A DNA stretch of 64,000 nt. Origin: CBDCBA01 sp965214125 (GTDB taxonomy: Bacteria; Planctomycetota; Phycisphaerae; Tepidisphaerales; Tepidisphaeraceae). Positions 42,316 through 50,865 of this stretch are shown in pieces. Each line of letters begins with the position of its first letter. Within the stretch, counting starts at the first letter, position 1. Where the stretch lies: NCBI GenBank assembly GCA_965214125.1, contig CBDCBA010000031.1, forward strand, positions 186,001 through 250,000, in the 5' to 3' direction. The notes under the pieces are model-generated. The model made no database searches, was not told the origin of the DNA, and saw only the letters and a list, made by a program, of their open reading frames with translations. Both the position numbers and the translations under genes were made by a program.

Positions 42316-43626
42316 ATGTCCGTCATAAATATTGGCAACGCCGGCGGCTTCTGGGGCGACGACTCGGCCGCCCCGCTGCGCCTCGCGCAGCAGGCGGCCG
42401 ACCTTGACGTGCTGACGATCGACTATCTCGCCGAAGTCTCGCTCTCGATCCTCGCCAAGCAGCGCGACCGCGGTGGGCCCGGCTACCCTAAGGACACGCT
42501 GCACGCGATCCGCAGTCTGGTCCCGCTCTGGCAGGAGGGCCGTCACCTCTCGCTCGTCACCAACGGCGGCGGGCTCGACCCGGTCGGCTGCGCCGAGGCC
42601 GCGCACGACGCGCTGAAGGAGGCGGGCGTGCCTCGCAGGATCGCGGCGGTGTCCGGCGACGACGTGCTGCCCCTGCTACGCGATACGCCCGAGACCGATC
42701 ATTTCCGCCACCTGGAATCGGGTCGGCCGCTGGCGGACATCCTTGACCGGCTCATCACCGCCAACGCGTACGTCGGCGCGGGCGAGGCGGCCGTGGCGAT
42801 CGGCGGCGGGGCCGACATCGTTCTCACCGGCCGCATGGCCGACCCGAGCATGGCCGTCGCGCCGGCGATGGCCCGCTTCGGGTGGAAGAGCGACGACTGG
42901 CAACGTCTCGCCGGCGCGACGGTCGCCGGCCACCTGATCGAGTGCGGCCAGCAGGTGTGCGGCGGCATCAGCACCGACTGGCTCGATCTCGCCGACAACG
43001 ACTGCGGCTACCCGATCGTCGAGGTGAGCGACGATGGCTCCTGCGTCGTCACGAAGCCGCCGGGCACGGGCGGCGCGGTGACGGAACTGACGGTGAAGGA
43101 GCAACTGCTTTACGAGCTGGGCGACCCGGCGAACTACCTCTCGCCGGACTGCACCGTCTCGTTTCTTACGCTCGATGTCAATCATATCGCCGAGAACCGC
43201 ATTCGCGTCTCCGGTGCCACCGGTTCGCCGCCGCCCGAGATGTACAAGGTCAGCGCCGCCTACCGCGACGGCTACCGCTGCACGGGGCAGCTCGCGTTCG
43301 TCCATGCGAAGGCGAAGGAGGCGGCGCGCGAGGCGGGCGAACTCGTGCTGCGAAAGCTCGCCCGCGACGCCCGCGCGCCGCGTCGCTGGAACGCCGAGGT
43401 CGTCGGCGACGAGCATCGCGCGATCCTCCGGCTCGGCATCATCGACGACGACCGCGGCCTGTGCGAGACGTTCAGCCGCCTGATCGCCCCGCTCGTGACC
43501 GGCGGCCCGCCCGGCACCACGGGCTACGCCGACGGCCGCCCGCCCGTGCGCGAGGTCGTCAGCTACTGGCCGTGCCTGATCCCGCGCGAACGGGTGGCGC
43601 TCACCACGACCTTCTTCGAAAGCTAG
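42316..43626 (+). CDS. AtuA family protein (acyclic terpene utilisation, DUF1446)
   Basis: A 436-residue protein of the AtuA/DUF1446 family: INIGNAGGFWGDDSAAPLRL, TIDYLAEVSLSILAKQ, SLVTNGGGLDPVGCA, GADIVLTGRMADPSMAVAPA and GHLIECGQQVCGGIS are all typical. AtuA is needed for growth of Pseudomonas on citronellol and geraniol, but its reaction is not established. The full AtuA protein is longer; its C-terminal part is encoded here by the next small gene. It lies 11 bases after the carboxyltransferase gene. Confidence 0.88.
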   Translation: MSVINIGNAGGFWGDDSAAPLRLAQQAADLDVLTIDYLAEVSLSILAKQRDRGGPGYPKDTLHAIRSLVPLWQEGRHLSLVTNGGGLDPVGCAEAAHDALKEAGVPRRIAAVSGDDVLPLLRDTPETDHFRHLESGRPLADILDRLITANAYVGAGEAAVAIGGGADIVLTGRMADPSMAVAPAMARFGWKSDDWQRLAGATVAGHLIECGQQVCGGISTDWLDLADNDCGYPIVEVSDDGSCVVTKPPGTGGAVTELTVKEQLLYELGDPANYLSPDCTVSFLTLDVNHIAENRIRVSGATGSPPPEMYKVSAAYRDGYRCTGQLAFVHAKAKEAAREAGELVLRKLARDARAPRRWNAEVVGDEHRAILRLGIIDDDRGLCETFSRLIAPLVTGGPPGTTGYADGRPPVREVVSYWPCLIPRERVALTTTFFES

Positions 43627-43629
43627 CCG

Positions 43630-43965
43630 ATGCCCCGCGTGCCGCTGTCGACCATCGCCGTCGCCCGCTCGGGCGACAAGGGACCGAACGCCAACGTCGG
43701 CGTAATCGCTCGCTCGCCAAAGCATTGGCCGGCGGTGCGGGAGGTTGTCACCGCCGACCTGCTGCGCCGCGTCTTCGCGGACCTGAAGCCGACGGCGGTG
43801 GACGTTTACGCGATGCCCAACCTGCACGCGATCAACTTCGTGCTTCACAACGTTCTGTCCGACGGCGGCGAGGGCTCGGGCGGCAGTGATTCGCTCCGGC
43901 TCGACGCGCAGGGCAAGACGTTTGCCCAACGCCTGCTGATGGCGGAGGTGGACCTTGGCCAGTGA
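43630..43965 (+). CDS. AtuA-related small protein
   Basis: A 111-residue protein matching the C-terminal AtuA-like domain that is either fused to or adjacent to AtuA: VPLSTIAVARSGDKGPNANVGVIAR, then DVYAMPNLHAINFVLHNVL and LRLDAQGKTFAQRLL. It starts three bases after the AtuA stop and overlaps the enoyl-CoA hydratase gene by 11 bases. It very likely works as a second subunit of AtuA. Function otherwise unknown. Confidence 0.87.
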   Translation: MPRVPLSTIAVARSGDKGPNANVGVIARSPKHWPAVREVVTADLLRRVFADLKPTAVDVYAMPNLHAINFVLHNVLSDGGEGSGGSDSLRLDAQGKTFAQRLLMAEVDLGQ

Positions 43966-44716
43966 CCTCGTCGCCACGTTCACGCCGCGCCCGGCGGTGC
44001 TGCGGATCACGCTCCGCCGGCCGGACAAGCGCAACGCGATCAACCTCGCGATGCTGCGCGACCTGACGGCATCGCTGTCGAACGTGTCTGACGACGTGCG
44101 CGTGGTCGAACTGCGCGGTGACGGCCCCATGTTCTGCGCGGGGCTGGATCTGAAGGAAGCCGTCGACGATGCCGCGGCGCAGGAGGCGGCGGAGTTGCTG
44201 GCGGGCGTCTACGCGACGCTGTCGAGCCTGCCGCGGGCGGTCAGCGTCTGCGTCGCGCAGGGCGGCGCCTACGGCGGCGGCGTCGGGCTGGCGTTGGCGT
44301 GCGACCTGGCGGTGGTGGGCGATGACGTGAAGGTCGCGTTTCCGGAGCTTCGGCGTGGCATCGTGCCGGCGCTGGTGGGCATCCTGCTGCGCGACCGCGT
44401 GCCGATGGCGGTCTGGAAGGCGCTGCTTCTGACGGGGTGGTCGCTCGACGCGACGGCGGCGCAGGCGGCGGGGCTGTTCGCAGAAGTCGCTCCCGCTGAC
44501 CGCCTCGATGAACGGGCGGCCGAGTTGGTCGGCGACCTGCTCGCCAACGGCCCTGAGGCGACGGCGCGGCTCAAGTCGCTGCTTTGGCCGAGCCGGCCGG
44601 ACTTCGCGGCCGCCATCGAGGCCAATGCCGTATCGCGGGCGTCCGACGAGTATGCCGAAGGCACCGCGGCCTTTCGCGCCAAACGCCCGCCGGCGTGGGC
44701 GCCGCCCACGGCCTAG
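43955..44716 (+). CDS. Enoyl-CoA hydratase/isomerase family protein
   Basis: A 253-residue crotonase-fold protein. The oxyanion loop is GPMFCAGLDLKEA, the second motif GGAYGGGVGLALACDLAV, and a likely catalytic position lies in VKVAFPELRRGIVPAL, where the first Glu of typical hydratases appears as Tyr-Gly in GGAYGG, so the exact activity is uncertain. Next to the carboxyltransferase and AtuA, methylglutaconyl-CoA or isohexenylglutaconyl-CoA hydratase (LiuC/AtuE) is the natural guess. TTG 43955 is chosen because GGAGGT lies five bases upstream. Confidence 0.82.
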   Translation: MASDLVATFTPRPAVLRITLRRPDKRNAINLAMLRDLTASLSNVSDDVRVVELRGDGPMFCAGLDLKEAVDDAAAQEAAELLAGVYATLSSLPRAVSVCVAQGGAYGGGVGLALACDLAVVGDDVKVAFPELRRGIVPALVGILLRDRVPMAVWKALLLTGWSLDATAAQAAGLFAEVAPADRLDERAAELVGDLLANGPEATARLKSLLWPSRPDFAAAIEANAVSRASDEYAEGTAAFRAKRPPAWAPPTA

Positions 44717-44719
44717 CCT
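44714..44719 (+). promoter_or_regulatory. TAGCCT box, possible -10 for pyrE
   Basis: TAGCCT ends six bases before the pyrE GTG. The TAG is also the stop codon of the preceding gene, which weakens the case; there is no Shine-Dalgarno sequence. Confidence 0.3.
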
Positions 44720-44725
44720 TCGGCT

Positions 44726-45253
44726 GTGAACCGCCAGCAGCTCATCGACGCCATCGCCCGCACCAGCGTTCTGCACGGCGAGTTCACGCTGCGCAGCGGG
44801 CGGACGAGCTCGTACTACATCGACAAGTACCGCTTCGCCACGCGCCCGGAGATCCTGCGGGAAGTCGGCATTCTGCTGGCGGCGCAGTCGATCGAGACGG
44901 AGTCGGCCCGCATCGCCGGCGCGGAACTGGGCGGCGTTCCGCTCGCGGCCGCGGCCGCGTTGGCGGCGGACAGGCCGTACGTGCTGATCCGCAACCAAAA
45001 GAAGGAGTACGGCACCGGCAACCAGACTGAAGGCGACCTCGAGCACGGCGACCGCGTGCTGCTCGTCGAAGACGTGCTGACCACCGGCGGCCAGGTGCTG
45101 GAGGCGGCCAAGGTGCTCGCCGACGCGGGCGCCGTCATCACGCGCATCGCGTGCGTGATCGACCGCGAGGAGGGTGCCCGCGAGAACATCGAGGCGGCCG
45201 GGTACGAGATGAGCGCGCTCGTCACGCGCAGCGACCTGGGTCTGGGCGATTGA
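44726..45253 (+). CDS. pyrE: Orotate phosphoribosyltransferase
   Basis: A 175-residue enzyme that forms orotidine monophosphate in pyrimidine synthesis. It has LHGEFTLRSGRTSSYYIDKYRF at the N-terminus, the shorter thermophile/cyanobacterial-like VLIRNQKKEYGTGNQTEG loop, and the PRPP motif VLLVEDVLTTGGQVLEAA. The first codon is GTG at 44726, nine bases after the hydratase stop codon. No other pyr gene is nearby. Confidence 0.93.
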   Translation: MNRQQLIDAIARTSVLHGEFTLRSGRTSSYYIDKYRFATRPEILREVGILLAAQSIETESARIAGAELGGVPLAAAAALAADRPYVLIRNQKKEYGTGNQTEGDLEHGDRVLLVEDVLTTGGQVLEAAKVLADAGAVITRIACVIDREEGARENIEAAGYEMSALVTRSDLGLGD

Positions 45254-45278
45254 CTTTGTGCGGAATGGCCTGCAATAC
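45250..45278 (+). promoter_or_regulatory. Possible promoter of the secreted coiled-coil protein
   Basis: TTGACT overlaps the pyrE stop codon, and 17 bases on lies TGCAATAC, a poor -10 with a TG extension. If used, the leader would be about 75 nt ending in the AGGAGA ribosome site before ATG 45358. Confidence 0.3.
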
Positions 45279-45357
45279 CGGCTGGGTATGTCGCGTTGTG
45301 GTGGGTGTCGCCGGCAACGCTGCCGACGCGAGAAGCAGCCAACTCACAGGAGATCGC

Positions 45358-45912
45358 ATGTCCCGCAAACTCACCACGACGTTCGCCGTCGCCGCCCTGG
45401 CCGTCGGATCGGCCTTCACAATCAGCAACGCCCAGGACGGTGCCCGCGGCGAGCGTGGCGACCGCGCCGAGCGCCGCCAGCAACGCGGCGGCGGCGGGTT
45501 CGACCGCGAGCAGATGCGCGAGCGGATGGCCCAGATGATGCAGGAGCGCCTGGGCATCAGCGAGGAGGAGTGGACCGTTCTGTCGCCCAAGATCGAGGCC
45601 GTCATGGAGCTGCAGCGCGACACACGCGGCGGCGGAATGCGCGGGGCCTGGGGCGGACGCGGCGGCCAGCGCGGCCCCGGCGGGCCCGAGGGCGATGCCG
45701 AGCAGAGCGCTGTTCAGCAGGCCCAGCGTTCGCTCGCCGAAACCTTGCAGAACGAGGACGCCACCGCCGACGAGATCGACGCCAACCTCACCGCCCTGCG
45801 GACCGCCCGCGCCGAGGCGCAGGAGAAGCTCGACAGCGCCCGCGCCGAGCTCAAGGAACTCGTCACCGCCCGCCAGGAGGCGATGCTGGTCATGATGGGC
45901 ATGCTCGAATAG
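45358..45912 (+). CDS. Secreted Arg/Gly/Gln-rich helical protein, Spy-like
   Basis: A 184-residue exported protein. The signal peptide (MSRKLTTTFAVAALAVGSAF) is cut near residue 26, then an Arg/Gly-rich stretch, a helix with REQMRERMAQMMQERLGIS, a Gly-rich loop (GGRGGQRGPGGPEGD), and a long C-terminal helix with coiled-coil character (LAETLQNEDATADEIDANL and the following 50 residues). The arrangement resembles periplasmic Spy/CpxP-like proteins, but the LTxxQ signature is missing, so I give no function. AGGAGA precedes the ATG. It ends 22 bases before gspE. Confidence 0.7.
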   Translation: MSRKLTTTFAVAALAVGSAFTISNAQDGARGERGDRAERRQQRGGGGFDREQMRERMAQMMQERLGISEEEWTVLSPKIEAVMELQRDTRGGGMRGAWGGRGGQRGPGGPEGDAEQSAVQQAQRSLAETLQNEDATADEIDANLTALRTARAEAQEKLDSARAELKELVTARQEAMLVMMGMLE

Positions 45913-45934
45913 TTTCAACCCCTTCCTGCACTGA

Positions 45935-47632
45935 ATGAAGCCCCTTTTTGACAGCTTGCAGCGCAGCGGCCTGCTCGACGGTGACGCCGTCGAGCAGGCC
46001 CGCGCGCTCATCGGCGACGGCCAGCCGTTCGAGCAGGCCGTGCTGAGCGTGAACGGGCTCAGCGAGGACCGCCTGCTCCGCCACCTGGGCGACCTGCTGT
46101 TGGTCGAGCACGTCGATCTCGAACGCCTTGCTCCCGACAAGGCATTCGTCGCCGAGTTCCCGGTGCGGCTGCTCGTGCGGCACAACGTGCTGCCAATCGA
46201 CGAGCAGGACGGCGTCGTCCGTGTCGCGACGGCCCGGCCGACGGACGAGTCGCCGCTGGAGCAGCTTCGCGTTGCCACGGGCCGCGACTGCGTGCCGGTG
46301 CTGGCGCCGGCGGCGGAGATCGACCGGGCGCTCAAACGCATCGTCGGCGTCGGCGCCGACACGCTCGAGCAGCTCGACGAGGCGGCGGGCATCCAAGTCG
46401 TCGACGCCGAGGACGACGGCGACCTCGACGCCGAGTCGGCGGCGCACGACGCGAGCATCATCCGCTTCGTGAACCAGATTCTGACCGCCGCCATCGAGCG
46501 CCGGGCAACGGACGTTCACGTCGAGCCCTTCGAGGACGCCCTGCGCCTGCGCTACCGCATCGACGGCGTGCTCCAGGAGGAGAACGTCCCGCCGAGCGTG
46601 CGCCGGTTCCACGCGGCGATCGTCAGCCGGCTCAAGATTCTCAGTCACCTCGACATCGCCGAAAAGCGCTTGCCGCAGGACGGGCGCATCAAGCTCAAGC
46701 TCGGCGGGCAGGAGGTCGATGTCCGCGTGAGCATTATCCCGATGATCCACGGCGAGGCCGTCGTGCTGCGCATCCTCGCCCGCAGCGGCACGATGATGGG
46801 CACCGAGCGCCTTGGCATGAGCCCGCGCGATTCAAGGCTCTTCGATGCCACGCTCGAAATGCCCCACGGCATCGTGCTTGTCACCGGCCCGACCGGCAGC
46901 GGCAAGACGACCACGCTTTACGCCGGCCTGACCGAGATCAACGACGCGGCCCGCAAGATCATCACGATTGAAGATCCGGTCGAGTATCAGTTGCGCGGCG
47001 TGAACCAGATTCAGGTCAACACCAAGACCGGCCTCACGTTCGCCGCGGGGCTGCGGGCGATCCTGCGGCACGACCCCGACGTGGTGCTCGTGGGCGAAAT
47101 CCGCGACCAGGAGACGGCCCAGATCGCCGTGCAGGCGAGCCTGACGGGCCACCTCGTCTTCAGCACGCTGCACACGAACGATGCCCCCGGCGCCGCGACG
47201 CGACTGATCGACATGGGCGTCGAGCCGTACCTTGTGGCGAGTTCGGTCGAGGTCGTGCTGGCGCAGCGGCTGGTGCGCCTGATCTGCCAAAGCTGCAAGC
47301 GGCCGCTGAGCGACGCCGAACTGCGGCCGGTGCGCGATGCGTACGGCGACAAGATCGACGGCACGCTCTGCACCGGCGACGGCTGCCGCGACTGTGGCGG
47401 CACGGGATTCAGCGGGCGACAGGGCGTGTTCGAGCTCATGCACGTGGACGACGAGGTGCGGTCGCTGATCCTGCACCGCGCCCCCGCCCACGAGCTGCGC
47501 AAGGCCGCGACGCGGGCGGGCATGAACAGCCTGCGCGATGACGGCTGGCGCGTGGTCAACGGCGGGCGAACGACGATCGAAGAGCTGTTCCGCGTCACCA
47601 AGGACGAGGGGAAGGCGGGTGGTCAGGCGTGA
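45935..47632 (+). CDS. gspE: Type II secretion ATPase GspE
   Basis: A 565-residue cytoplasmic ATPase powering the type II secretion system. The N-terminal MshEN-like domain (residues 1-150) contacts the GspL-type membrane protein. The ATPase core has ATDVHVEPFEDALRLRYRIDG, Walker A GPTGSGKTTTL (about 317-327), the Asp box, Walker B DPDVVLVGEIRD, STLHTNDAPGAATRL and the zinc-binding CQSCKR with CRDCGGTG. PilB is related, but the downstream GspG-K series marks it as GspE. It opens an operon of eleven genes that mostly overlap by a few bases. Confidence 0.94.
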   Translation: MKPLFDSLQRSGLLDGDAVEQARALIGDGQPFEQAVLSVNGLSEDRLLRHLGDLLLVEHVDLERLAPDKAFVAEFPVRLLVRHNVLPIDEQDGVVRVATARPTDESPLEQLRVATGRDCVPVLAPAAEIDRALKRIVGVGADTLEQLDEAAGIQVVDAEDDGDLDAESAAHDASIIRFVNQILTAAIERRATDVHVEPFEDALRLRYRIDGVLQEENVPPSVRRFHAAIVSRLKILSHLDIAEKRLPQDGRIKLKLGGQEVDVRVSIIPMIHGEAVVLRILARSGTMMGTERLGMSPRDSRLFDATLEMPHGIVLVTGPTGSGKTTTLYAGLTEINDAARKIITIEDPVEYQLRGVNQIQVNTKTGLTFAAGLRAILRHDPDVVLVGEIRDQETAQIAVQASLTGHLVFSTLHTNDAPGAATRLIDMGVEPYLVASSVEVVLAQRLVRLICQSCKRPLSDAELRPVRDAYGDKIDGTLCTGDGCRDCGGTGFSGRQGVFELMHVDDEVRSLILHRAPAHELRKAATRAGMNSLRDDGWRVVNGGRTTIEELFRVTKDEGKAGGQA

Positions 47633-48846
47633 GCACGACCTTCGCCTACACCGCGCTGGATCGCATGGGCAAGCGGACGAGCGGGACGATCCCGGCCGAG
47701 AGCCGCGCGGCGGCGATGGACGCCGTCGACCGCCTCGGCCTGACGCCGCTGGACTTGCAGGAGTCCGCCGGCAAGGCGGCCCTCGCGACGCGCGGCGGCA
47801 AGCCCGTGCGCGTGCCGGCCAAGGCGGTCGAGGCGTTCACACGCGAGCTGGCGAACCTGCTGTCGGCGGGCCTGTCACTCTCTCGGGCGCTGGCGCTGCT
47901 GAAGCGCGAGGCCTCCCACGCCGGGGCGAAGCACGTCTGGACTGAAATCCACAACGACGTGGTCGGCGGCGAACCCCTGGCCGACGCGATGAGCAAGTGG
48001 CCCCAGGCGTTCGGCGAGGTCTACGTCGCGATGGTCCGCGCGGGCGAGACGGGCGGGTTCCTGCCGATCGTGCTCGCCCAGATCGGCGAGTTCCGCCAGC
48101 GCGAGCAGGACCTCAAGGGCAAGGTCAAGGCCGCCCTCGTCTACCCGGCGGCGCTGGCGGTCATCGGGTCGGGCGTGATGATCTTCCTGCTCACATTCTT
48201 CATCCCGCGGTTCAAGACGATCTTCGAGGGCTTCGGCTCGGAACTGCCGCTCATCACCCGGATTGTCGTGGGGTTGAGCGAGGGGCTCGTGAAGTACGGC
48301 CTCGTGCTGCTTGTGCTCTTGGTTGTCGGCATCTTCGCCCTGCGCAAAGCGATCGAGAGTGATCCGGGACGGCGGAAGCTTGAACGACTGCTGCTGAAAG
48401 TGCCGTACCTCGGCCTCCTGATCGCGCGGCTGGCGCTGGTGCGCTTCAGCCGGATGCTCGGCACGCTGGTGGGCGCCGGCGTGCCGCTGGTGGCGTCGCT
48501 GAAGGTGGCCAAGGCGTCGCTGGGCAGCCGCACCTTCAGCGACAGCGTCGCGACGGCCATCGAGGAAGTGCAGCGCGGCACGCCGCTGAGCCGCGCCCTC
48601 GCCGCCGACCCCGTTCTGTTCCCCGCGAGCGTGGTCGAGATGGTCAGCGTCAGCGAGGAGACCGGCCGGCTCGACGAAGAACTCGTCCGCCTCAGCGGCA
48701 GCTATGAGCAGGATTTGGATCGCAACCTGCGGATGGTCGTCGCTCTCGCCGAGCCGGGTTTGCTGCTCATCATGGCGGCCCTGATCGGCACGGTGGTGGT
48801 CGCGATGCTGTTGCCGCTCTTCAGCCTGCAGGACATGATGCGGTAG
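47629..48846 (+). CDS. gspF: Type II secretion inner-membrane protein GspF
   Basis: A 405-residue polytopic protein with the two T2SSF domains. It starts FAYTALDRMGKRTSGTI, has FTRELANLLSAGLSLSRAL, YPAALAVIGSGVMIFLLTFF as the first membrane helix, then FSRMLGTLVGAGVPLVASLK for the second domain, and a C-terminal helix IMAALIGTVVVAMLLPLF. It forms the platform on which GspE acts. GTG 47629 overlaps the gspE stop by four bases (GTGA). Confidence 0.94.
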   Translation: MSTTFAYTALDRMGKRTSGTIPAESRAAAMDAVDRLGLTPLDLQESAGKAALATRGGKPVRVPAKAVEAFTRELANLLSAGLSLSRALALLKREASHAGAKHVWTEIHNDVVGGEPLADAMSKWPQAFGEVYVAMVRAGETGGFLPIVLAQIGEFRQREQDLKGKVKAALVYPAALAVIGSGVMIFLLTFFIPRFKTIFEGFGSELPLITRIVVGLSEGLVKYGLVLLVLLVVGIFALRKAIESDPGRRKLERLLLKVPYLGLLIARLALVRFSRMLGTLVGAGVPLVASLKVAKASLGSRTFSDSVATAIEEVQRGTPLSRALAADPVLFPASVVEMVSVSEETGRLDEELVRLSGSYEQDLDRNLRMVVALAEPGLLLIMAALIGTVVVAMLLPLFSLQDMMR

Positions 48847-48870
48847 CCCCGCAACACCGGGCCGCCGCGT

Positions 48871-48906
48871 GCGTTGTGCCCAGAAGATGCGTTGTGCCCT
48901 GAGGAT
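48871..48906 (+). repeat. Two tandem 18-bp units before gspG
   Basis: GCGTTGTGCCCAGAAGAT is followed directly by a copy with two differences (GCGTTGTGCCCTGAGGAT). It lies in the only sizeable gap inside the first half of the secretion operon and makes a false upstream extension of the gspG frame. Confidence 0.75.
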
Positions 48907-48925
48907 GCCCCCGAACCCGATTGCC

Positions 48926-49351
48926 ATGAACCGACTTCCCCGCCGCCGAACCCGTCGTGGCTTTACCTTGCTGGAACTGCTGCTCGTGCTCGTCATCCTC
49001 GGCGTGCTCGCGGCGCTGATCGTGCCCCGCTTCGCCGGTCGCAGCGAGGACGCGAAGATCACCGCCGCCCGCAGCGACATCAGCACGATCAGCACCACGC
49101 TGGGCATGTTCGAGATCGACAACGGCCGCTACCCGACCGAGCAGGAGGGTTTGGCCGCCCTCGCGACCGCGCCGGGCAATGCCGATGGCTGGAACGGCCC
49201 ATATATTAAGGCAATGGCCGTCGAGCGGGATCCTTGGGGCAATCCCTACGTCTACAACCTTCCGGGTGCCGACGGCGAGCCCTTCGCCGTTTACTCCACC
49301 GGCCCCGACGGGCAGGACGGCACGAGCGACGACGTCTACGCCGAGGAGTAA
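48926..49351 (+). CDS. gspG: Type II secretion major pseudopilin GspG
   Basis: A 141-residue major pseudopilin. The prepilin leader ends in RRTRRG and cleavage would occur before FTLLELLLVLVILGVLAAL, with the conserved Glu at position +5. After the helix come DNGRYPTEQEGLAAL and, near the end, DPWGNPYVYNLPG and GPDGQDGTSDDV, which is the calcium-binding C-terminal loop typical of GspG. ATG 48926 gives a short leader; the frame extends to 48869 through the tandem repeat. It forms the pseudopilus shaft after processing by a prepilin peptidase, which is not in the window. Confidence 0.95.
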   Translation: MNRLPRRRTRRGFTLLELLLVLVILGVLAALIVPRFAGRSEDAKITAARSDISTISTTLGMFEIDNGRYPTEQEGLAALATAPGNADGWNGPYIKAMAVERDPWGNPYVYNLPGADGEPFAVYSTGPDGQDGTSDDVYAEE

Positions 49352-49355
49352 TCGC

Positions 49356-49787
49356 ATGGTCCGCCGCGGCTTCACGCTGATCGAGCTCGTGCTCGTGCTC
49401 CTGGTGCTGGCCGTCGCCTTCGCGATGATCGTGCCGCGCATGACCGGGTTCCGCGAGGGGCAACGCCTCGAGAACGAGGTCGACCGCTTGCTCGCGACCC
49501 TCAACGCCGCCCGCAACGAGGCCGTGACGAACGGCGTTCTGGTCGAGGTGACCACCGACGATGGCCGCTCGTACGCGACCGGCGAGCAATCGCACGCGCT
49601 GCCGGAGTCGATCACGCTGACGATCGAGCGGCTCGACGGCTCGCCCGCCACCGGCGTGCAGTTCGGCACCGCGGGCGATGTCACGCCGGCCGTGCTCACG
49701 CTGACGGACGACGACGGCCGCGCCAAATCCCTTGTCGCCATCGGCGTGGCCGACCCGTTCCGCCGACAGTCGGGGGATAGCCCATGA
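49356..49787 (+). CDS. gspH: Minor pseudopilin GspH
   Basis: A 143-residue minor pseudopilin. The four-residue leader MVRRG is followed by FTLIELVLVLLVLAVAFAMI, with the Glu at +5. The C-terminal part, including RLLATLNAARNEAVTNGV, matches the GspH/FimT type. Its ribosome site GAGGAG lies in the end of gspG. It overlaps gspI by four bases. Confidence 0.88.
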   Translation: MVRRGFTLIELVLVLLVLAVAFAMIVPRMTGFREGQRLENEVDRLLATLNAARNEAVTNGVLVEVTTDDGRSYATGEQSHALPESITLTIERLDGSPATGVQFGTAGDVTPAVLTLTDDDGRAKSLVAIGVADPFRRQSGDSP

Positions 49788-50149
49788 CCCGTCGCCGCGG
49801 ATTCAGCCTGGTGGAAGTGCTGGCGTCGCTGCTATTGCTGGGCATCGTCCTGCCGGCGGCGATGCGTGGCGTGACGCTCTCGCTCCGCGCCGCCAACGCC
49901 GCCCGCAACGCGCAGGAAGCGACGCTGCTCGCTGAGCGCCAGCTCAACACGCTGCTCGCCGCCCGCGACGCCGACGCCCTCGGCAGCGACGGCACCTTCG
50001 AGGACTTGTCGCGCTACCGCTGGGAACTGTCGACCAGCGTCGTCGGCAGCGAGCTGGTGGAGGCGACCGTCACCATCGTCTGGCTCGAGCGCGGCGAGGA
50101 GCGGTCACGCTCGATGACGACGTGGATTCTGCCGGAGGGCACCCTTTGA
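49784..50149 (+). CDS. gspI: Minor pseudopilin GspI
   Basis: A 121-residue minor pseudopilin with leader MTRRRG and helix FSLVEVLASLLLLGIVLPAA, including Glu at +5. RNAQEATLLAERQLNTLLA follows, as in GspI. It probably forms the tip complex with GspJ and GspK. It begins in an ATGA overlap with gspH. Confidence 0.88.
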   Translation: MTRRRGFSLVEVLASLLLLGIVLPAAMRGVTLSLRAANAARNAQEATLLAERQLNTLLAARDADALGSDGTFEDLSRYRWELSTSVVGSELVEATVTIVWLERGEERSRSMTTWILPEGTL

Positions 50150-50865
50150 AGCGTTGCCGCGGCATGACGTTGTTGGAGGTGCTGATCGCCATCGCGATGA
50201 CGGCGATCCTGACGGCCGCGCTCTTCGCGGCGTTGTCGATCGCGTTCGACGCCCGAGGCCGCGCCCGCGCGCTCAGCAGCGGCCCCTCGAAGTTCACCGC
50301 CGCCATCGGCATAATCGAGCGCGACCTGGAGAACGCCCTACCGCGCCCCGGCGCCAGCGGCACGGACTTTTCGGTTGATCTCGACACCGGCGGCTTCAGC
50401 CTGGGCACCTTCGCCGGCAGCCTCGCGTCGAGCGGCGCGCTGGCCGAGGTCTTCGACGGCGAGTCGACGAGCCTGGCATTTTCGGTGCTGGCGACCGACC
50501 CCGCCTCCGACGGCGAACTGCTGTCCGAGGGCATCCGCCGCGTCACGCTTTTCGCCGAAGACGACGGCGAGGAGGGCGTGCGGCTCGTGCGGCGTATCGA
50601 GCGCAACCTGCTCGCGAGTTCCTCCGTCGCCCCACCGGACGAGGTGCTGGTCAGCGGGCTCAGCGAGGTGTCGTTCCGCTACTTCGACGGCGGCGGCTGG
50701 TCGAGCAGCACGACCACGCTGTCGGGCGAACATCCCGCGGCCGTCGAGGTCACGCTGGCCGAGGGCGACGTGCGGCTGGTGGCGGTCGTCCCGGTGGGCG
50801 TCGACAGCGGCAACACGATCGATTTGTCGGTCCTCGAGCCCTTGTTGCAGCTTGGGGGCGGGTGA
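50146..50865 (+). CDS. gspJ: Minor pseudopilin GspJ
   Basis: A 239-residue minor pseudopilin. Starting at TTG 50146, the leader MKRCRG precedes MTLLEVLIAIAMTAILTAAL. The next in-frame ATG (50164) would remove the leader and the cleavage glycine, so the TTG, which overlaps the gspI stop as TTGA, is the logical start. IERDLENALPRPGASGTDF is a GspJ-like stretch. Partner of GspI and GspK at the pseudopilus tip. Confidence 0.85.
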   Translation: MKRCRGMTLLEVLIAIAMTAILTAALFAALSIAFDARGRARALSSGPSKFTAAIGIIERDLENALPRPGASGTDFSVDLDTGGFSLGTFAGSLASSGALAEVFDGESTSLAFSVLATDPASDGELLSEGIRRVTLFAEDDGEEGVRLVRRIERNLLASSSVAPPDEVLVSGLSEVSFRYFDGGGWSSSTTTLSGEHPAAVEVTLAEGDVRLVAVVPVGVDSGNTIDLSVLEPLLQLGGG

